From: Hymenobacter lapidiphilus | Lineage (GTDB): Bacteria; Bacteroidota; Bacteroidia; Cytophagales; Hymenobacteraceae | DNA length: 64,000 nucleotides | NCBI RefSeq assembly: GCF_013377885.1 | Contig: NZ_JABKAU010000006.1 | Coordinates: 1-64,000, forward strand | Direction: 5' to 3' | Part shown: positions 60,312-64,000 of the stretch, one piece after another | Layout of the letters: each line of letters starts with the position of its first letter | Numbering within the stretch: position 1 is the first letter of the stretch | Notes under the pieces: model-generated | What the model was told of the DNA's origin: nothing | Seen by the model: only the letters and a program-made list of their open reading frames with translations | Databases searched by the model: none | Made by a program: the position numbers and the translations under genes

Positions 60312-60722
60312 ATGAAAAACAACGACCCCATTCCCGGCTTCAATCCCGACGCTGGCGCCCCTATCCTGGTGGCAGAAGCAGCCGAATGGACCGCCAATTA
60401 CCGTAAGGAGGCGCTAACCGAAGCCGAAGCTGCCGGCCGTAAGCGCATCAACGCCTACTACTTCGGCAATAAGCTGCTCGATGAGATAAAGAACCAGGAA
60501 GGCTGTGTGGGCTTGCGGTTTTACATGGGCCTAAAGAAATCAAAAGCGGACCTGACCGAAGCTGATGAGTCGCAGATACTGGTTGTTGGGGTTGATAAGA
60601 ACGGCCACGACATCGTGCCGCGCCTGGGAGCGAATGGGGAAGCCATGTATGATGACGGTATTGTGGGGGATATGACCAGCAAATGTCCGTCTGTATGCGA
60701 CCCTGGTAGTACGTTAAATTAG
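60312..60722 (+). CDS. Small protein P2 with cysteine-rich tail
   Basis: 136 residues, no signal. Homologous to the 59217 protein: EWTANYR, EGCVGLRFYMGL, QILVVGVDKNGHDIVP and the tail CPSVCDPG align with it, with a longer N-terminus here. The conserved cysteine spacing in the tail is C-P-x-x-C. It ends 9 bp before the next membrane protein gene. Function unknown; cytoplasmic unless exported by an unrecognised route. Confidence 0.72.
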   Translation: MKNNDPIPGFNPDAGAPILVAEAAEWTANYRKEALTEAEAAGRKRINAYYFGNKLLDEIKNQEGCVGLRFYMGLKKSKADLTEADESQILVVGVDKNGHDIVPRLGANGEAMYDDGIVGDMTSKCPSVCDPGSTLN

Positions 60723-60731
60723 CTATCGGCC

Positions 60732-61517
60732 ATGACCTGGTATAATGGCATTTTCCTATTTCTACGAATTGGAGAGAGTATCAGCCTGCTAATACTAGGG
60801 ATAATGTGGGCCCGGAAGACGAAAGTTACCCCTGTTTTCCGACCTTTAACGGCTTATTTATTGTGTGATTCCTTTTTATATGTTTTTGATACATTTGCCA
60901 GAAAAGTATTACACAATAATATATTCGCCTTCCATATTTCAACCTTTTGTGATGCCACATGGCTAACACTAATATTTATTAACTTAGCATCCGATAATAC
61001 CAGAAATTGGCTGAAGATAGGTTGGCTACTATTTTTCGCTAGCGCCATTACTAGCGCGCTATGGGTTGATGGGCTGATTACTAATATGAATACGCTCAGT
61101 CGGACAGTAGGCAATTGCTTTCTGGTCTTCATGGCCTTTCGCCAGCTGAACCAAATGATTCGTCATGACTACTTAGTTCCACCGGCCAAAAGTCCGGTTT
61201 TTATTTTTTGCTTTATCGTAGGCATTTACTATTCTTGTTCGCTACTCATGTTTATCGGCCAGGATTTATCCCGCTACAGCTGGCTCAGCAATTCTATTAT
61301 ACGCTTTAATCAACAACATAATGGTGTTTCAGCGCTCTGGTTTTACCCCTTCCTGCGCGCCCTTCAGTTTGGCATGCTGCTGCACCTCATCACGCTCTTC
61401 CCGATGGGCGTAACGCCGCGCCACGCGCTGCCGCAGTGGCTGCGGTTCCGGCTGGGGTGGCGGCCGCCTACCAAAAACTGGCGCTACCGGGTACTGCCGC
61501 CGCATCTGGTCGGCTAA
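60732..61517 (+). CDS. Polytopic membrane protein M2
   Basis: 261 residues with about seven membrane segments (first at 6-24, LFLRIGESISLLILGIMWA; last near 212-230) and a basic C-terminal tail (RFRLGWRPPTKNWRYR). It is in the same position relative to P2 as M1 is to P1 and has a similar layout, though I cannot show homology by eye. Composition is AT-rich up to about 61330 and normal after that. It lies 55 bp before the histidine kinase, with a TATCTTGC box (61523) in between. Confidence 0.65.
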   Translation: MTWYNGIFLFLRIGESISLLILGIMWARKTKVTPVFRPLTAYLLCDSFLYVFDTFARKVLHNNIFAFHISTFCDATWLTLIFINLASDNTRNWLKIGWLLFFASAITSALWVDGLITNMNTLSRTVGNCFLVFMAFRQLNQMIRHDYLVPPAKSPVFIFCFIVGIYYSCSLLMFIGQDLSRYSWLSNSIIRFNQQHNGVSALWFYPFLRALQFGMLLHLITLFPMGVTPRHALPQWLRFRLGWRPPTKNWRYRVLPPHLVG

Positions 61518-61571
61518 ATCGGTATCTTGCTCCGCTTACCCGGCTGGCCGGGTTGCTGGCCGCCCCTTCCC

Positions 61572-62384
61572 ATGCCCGACGCGCTGCTTCCGCTTATTCT
61601 CGTCACTCCTATTCTGCTGCTGCTGGCGCTGGGCGTAGTGGGCTTCGTGGTGCGCTACCAGCGCCGCCTCATTCAGCAGCAGATGCAGATGCAGGAGCTG
61701 CACGAAACCGGCCAGCAGCAGGCCCTGGAAGCCGCTTTGCTGGCCCAGGAGGAGGAGCGCCGCCGCATTGCCGGCGACCTGCACGACGGCGTAGGCACCA
61801 CGCTGGCCATTGTGAAGCTGCACCTCAACACGCTCAACCAACCGGCCCTCACCCACGAGGCCACGCTGCTGCTCGACCAGGCCATTAACGAGGTCCGGCG
61901 CATTTCGCGCAACCTGCTACCGGCGGCCCTGCAGAAATTCGGGCTGCCTTTCGCCCTCGAAGCGCTGGCCCGCACCATTCCGGCCGATGGCCCCACCCGC
62001 GTCAGTATTGAGCAGACCGGCACACCCCGCCGCCTCGATGCCCGCTACGAGCTGATTGTGTACCGCATTGTGCAGGAACTCATGGGCAACGGCCTGCGCC
62101 ACGCCCACGCCAGCAACATTCAGATGCTGGTCGATTTCGGCACTGAGGAACTCACGCTGCGCTACATCGACGACGGCATCGGCTTCGACCCCACCCAGTC
62201 GGACCAGCAGCCACTACCCAGTACCCGCACCGGCCTGGGCCTGACCAACCTGCGCAGCCGTGTAGGCGTGCTCCGCGGCACCTTACAGCACCAATCCTCA
62301 CCTGGTCAGGGCACTACCGTGAAAATTTCGCTGCCGCTGCCTTACCTTGCTTCCACCTCGCCCTATATCCCACCACTGGCATGA
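61572..62384 (+). CDS. Sensor histidine kinase, NarX/LiaS-type, without sensor domain
   Basis: Start at ATG 61572 (MPDALLPLILVTPILLLL), 270 residues. One N-terminal membrane helix (about 5-27) leads to a coiled linker (YQRRLIQQQMQMQELHE), then HisKA_3 with phospho-acceptor His71 in RRRIAGDLHDGVG. The ATPase has the N-box GNGLRHA (Asn173), DDGIGFD and GLGLTNLRSRV. The kinase has no extracellular sensing domain, so its input must come from its membrane helix or partners such as the neighbouring membrane proteins. Its TGA overlaps the ATG of the response regulator by four bases (ATGA). Confidence 0.92.
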   Translation: MPDALLPLILVTPILLLLALGVVGFVVRYQRRLIQQQMQMQELHETGQQQALEAALLAQEEERRRIAGDLHDGVGTTLAIVKLHLNTLNQPALTHEATLLLDQAINEVRRISRNLLPAALQKFGLPFALEALARTIPADGPTRVSIEQTGTPRRLDARYELIVYRIVQELMGNGLRHAHASNIQMLVDFGTEELTLRYIDDGIGFDPTQSDQQPLPSTRTGLGLTNLRSRVGVLRGTLQHQSSPGQGTTVKISLPLPYLASTSPYIPPLA

Positions 62385-62776
62385 GTACCGTCTCTATCCG
62401 CCTGGCCGTCGTCGACGACCACATTCTGTTCCGCAAAGGTCTGCGCGCCCTCATCAGCGGCTTTCCCGGCATGGAGGTTCTCTTCGAGGCCGGCGACGGC
62501 CAGGAACTGCTCGAACACCTCGACCAGGGTGTAATTCCGGACGTTATTCTGATGGACCTGCAGATGCCGGTGCTCGACGGGCTCCAGACGGTGCGGCTGC
62601 TACGCACCCAGTATCCGCAGGTGCGCTCCATCATCATCTCCATGCACGACGAGCCCGAGCTGATTGACTCGCTTCGGGCCGAAGGAGCCCACGGCTACCT
62701 ACTCAAGAATGCCAGCCCCGAAGAAGTGCTGGGCGCCATCCGCCAGGCAATGAGCACCGTCCCGCTTAGTGCCTAG
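62381..62776 (+). CDS. Receiver-only response regulator
   Basis: 131 residues: a NarL-type receiver domain with acidic Asp12 and Asp13, phospho-acceptor Asp59 (LMDLQMP), Ser87 and Lys109 (YLLKNAS). Most partners of HisKA_3 kinases have a C-terminal LuxR-type DNA-binding domain; here the chain ends QAMSTVPLSA shortly after the receiver. The family A hairpin begins about 8 bp after the stop. Either it is a natural single-domain regulator or the output domain was lost. It overlaps the kinase gene by four bases. Confidence 0.9.
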   Translation: MSTVSIRLAVVDDHILFRKGLRALISGFPGMEVLFEAGDGQELLEHLDQGVIPDVILMDLQMPVLDGLQTVRLLRTQYPQVRSIIISMHDEPELIDSLRAEGAHGYLLKNASPEEVLGAIRQAMSTVPLSA

Positions 62777-62783
62777 GGATTGG

Positions 62784-62931
62784 GAGGTCGGTGTAGGGGT
62801 GGGGCTTGCCCCCGCCCGCCGTTAAAACGAGGCGTGGACTGACTGTTTGTAGGCTCCGTGAAGCACGTGCTAGCGGCGGGCGGGGACAACCGCAGGACAG
62901 CGCAGCTAAGCCCCGCCCCTACACCGACCTC
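62784..62931. repeat. Family A long hairpin, copy 7
   Basis: GTAGGGGTGGGGCTTGCCCC at the left and a longer right arm containing GGACAACCGCAGGACAGCGC, similar to the loop of copy 6. Flanks GAGGTCGGT and ACCGACCTC are mirrored. It directly follows the receiver-only regulator. Confidence 0.85.
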
Positions 62932-62955
62932 TATAGCTACCGTTTCCTACCCAAC

Positions 62956-63288
62956 TCACACCAGTTCTGCGGTCGGGTCCCAGAACAGCTGCTTGAAGTT
63001 CTGCACCTCGTCGTCTGAAACGACGAGACCCTCGGCCTCCAGCGCCTCCTGCATGGCGGTGGGTGTGGCGAAATGCTGCCGGCCCGTGAGCTGCCCGTTG
63101 CGGTTGATGACGCGGTGGGCCGGCACGTACTCGTTGGCCGTGTGGGCGGCCATCATGGCCCAGCCCACCATGCGGGCCCCGCGCCGCGACCCCAGGTAGT
63201 GGGCAATGGCTCCGTAAGTGGTTACGCGGCCAGCCGGCACCAGCCGCACCACTTCGTGCACTTCCTGAAAGAAATTACGCTGCTCCAT
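62956..63288 (-). CDS. Alkyltransferase-like (ATL) DNA-repair protein
   Basis: Start at ATG 63288 (MEQRNFFQEVHEVVRL), 110 residues. The fold is that of the MGMT DNA-binding domain: VPAGRVTTYGAIAHYLG is the recognition helix region. In MGMT the active site is PCHRV with a reactive Cys; here it is PAHRV with Ala57, so it cannot accept the alkyl group itself. ATL proteins bind O6-alkylguanine and hand it to nucleotide excision repair. The gene is convergent with the regulator gene. Confidence 0.9.
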   Translation of the reverse strand: MEQRNFFQEVHEVVRLVPAGRVTTYGAIAHYLGSRRGARMVGWAMMAAHTANEYVPAHRVINRNGQLTGRQHFATPTAMQEALEAEGLVVSDDEVQNFKQLFWDPTAELV

Positions 63289-63560
63289 ATATAATGAGAT
63301 GCTACGCGGGAAGGTACTGAACCGCTGAAATGCGAAGGTATTGTTTGAAGCCGGCAACCATTGGCAGCGCAAATAGCGCAATTAAGCGGTTTGCCGGCCA
63401 ACCAGGCTACCAGCCGCGCAACCCGGGGGCCGAATCGGTGTCTTACCCCCATTATCTATCCCGGTGCCGGCAGTTTTAAACCTGCAACCAGGGCAGCGCG
63501 TTGTGGTACATGCGACGGGCGGCCCAGGTAAGGGAGCACCGGTAAGCGCAGCTGCCGTTC

Positions 63561-64000
63561 ATGCAAACTCAGGAATATTTAGAAGAAGAGCCCCAGGTGG
63601 CCCCGACCCGCACCAGCGGAGCCGGCCGCCGGATACTATGGCTGCTGCTGGCTTTGGCCGTAGTGGCCGGGCTGGTTTTTGCTAAAATGAAGTACTTCCC
63701 GGCTCCCGAAGCCAAGGGTGGCGGCAAAGGTGCAGCCGGCAAAGGCAAGGAAGGCGGCGGCTCGGCCAAAGCCGGTCCGGGCCTGCCTGTGGAAGTGTAT
63801 GTGGTGAAGGCCACCAACCTCGCCGATGCGGTGGCCGCCACCGGCTCGGTGCTGGCCGAGGAAGCCGTTATCATCAAAAGCGAAGTAGCCGGCAAGATAA
63901 CCAGCCTCAACCTGCGCGAGGGCCAGCCGGTGCGCAAGGGCCAGGTGCTGGTCAGCATCAACTCGGCCGATATTCAGGCCGCGTTGCGCAAGCAGCAGTA
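63561..64000 (+). CDS. Efflux RND transporter periplasmic adaptor (3' end outside window)
   Basis: The reading frame from ATG 63561 is open to the window end (about 146 codons). It begins with a cytoplasmic tail, one membrane anchor (about 26-41, LWLLLALAVVAGLVFA), then a Gly/Lys-rich linker (GGKGAAGKGKEGGGSAK) and the adaptor beta domain: VEVYVVKATNLADAVAATGSV, IIKSEVAGKITSLNLREGQPVRKGQ (quoted as the region 100-130) and VLVSINSADIQAAL. This is the HlyD/AcrA-like lipoyl half and hairpin start. The transporter and outer-membrane partner probably lie to the right. Confidence 0.88.
   Translation, partial: MQTQEYLEEEPQVAPTRTSGAGRRILWLLLALAVVAGLVFAKMKYFPAPEAKGGGKGAAGKGKEGGGSAKAGPGLPVEVYVVKATNLADAVAATGSVLAEEAVIIKSEVAGKITSLNLREGQPVRKGQVLVSINSADIQAALRKQQ

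Noticed and set aside
4171..62931. Hairpins as ordinary rho-independent terminators
   Set aside because: Most lack a T run at the end, and several lie between divergent genes where no transcript would end.

Overview
The window looks like a chromosomal segment of a high-GC member of the Bacteroidota, most likely Hymenobacter or a close relative in the Cytophagales. This is inferred from four things. Promoter-like boxes follow the Bacteroidota pattern TAnnTTTG with an upstream TTTG, and Shine-Dalgarno sequences are absent. The protein families are typical of the group: a DUF4369-thioredoxin protein, a DUF5700 protease, DUF2911, a fused SerB-SerA enzyme, SSS symporters and a TonB_C protein. Many genes start with lipoprotein or Sec signals. 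Composition is about 60-65% GC with a few AT-rich islands. I see no prophage, integrase, transposase, rRNA operon or CRISPR array. One tRNA-Leu(CAG) is present.

Layout. 1-10 kb: a partial acyltransferase-3, two tandem GH13 alpha-amylase-like enzymes (one lipoprotein, one cytoplasmic), a class D beta-lactamase, an aldo/keto reductase, a DUF421 membrane protein with a zinc ribbon, a beta-barrel protein and the SerB-SerA fusion for serine synthesis. 10-23 kb: a TlpA-like thioredoxin, PBP4-type carboxypeptidase, DUF5700 protease, GAF protein, two PAP2 phosphatases around tRNA-Leu, a methyltransferase and an M61 peptidase. 23-34 kb: MBL-fold hydrolase, two SSS symporters, TonB_C protein, ABC exporter, DUF2911 protein and a PQQ-type sugar dehydrogenase interrupted by a stop codon. 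34-45 kb: a large PIG-L/LmbE deacetylase with an AT-rich internal patch, beta carbonic anhydrase, subtilase, YitT protein, MOSC protein, a DUF547 gene interrupted by a stop codon, DUF2461 and a deoxynucleoside kinase. 45-57 kb: small soluble and secreted proteins, GNAT, CDGSH, acyl-CoA-binding protein, amidohydrolase, a kinase-like unknown, a zinc phospholipase C-like protein, a cyclophilin lipoprotein and an M13 peptidase. 57-64 kb: xseA-xseB, then a six-gene run made of two homologous pairs (small cysteine-tailed protein plus polytopic membrane protein), a sensor-poor histidine kinase and a receiver-only response regulator. An alkyltransferase-like protein and the start of an RND efflux adaptor close the window.

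Most genes are single transcription units of housekeeping or envelope function. Two features stand out. The first is at least fourteen long intergenic hairpins in two sequence families; their arms differ between copies but stay complementary within each copy. The second is the 59.2-62.8 kb gene run, which reads as an uncharacterised signalling module. Two genes with clean single in-frame stops, a mosaic gene and a possible MITE add signs of recent change.
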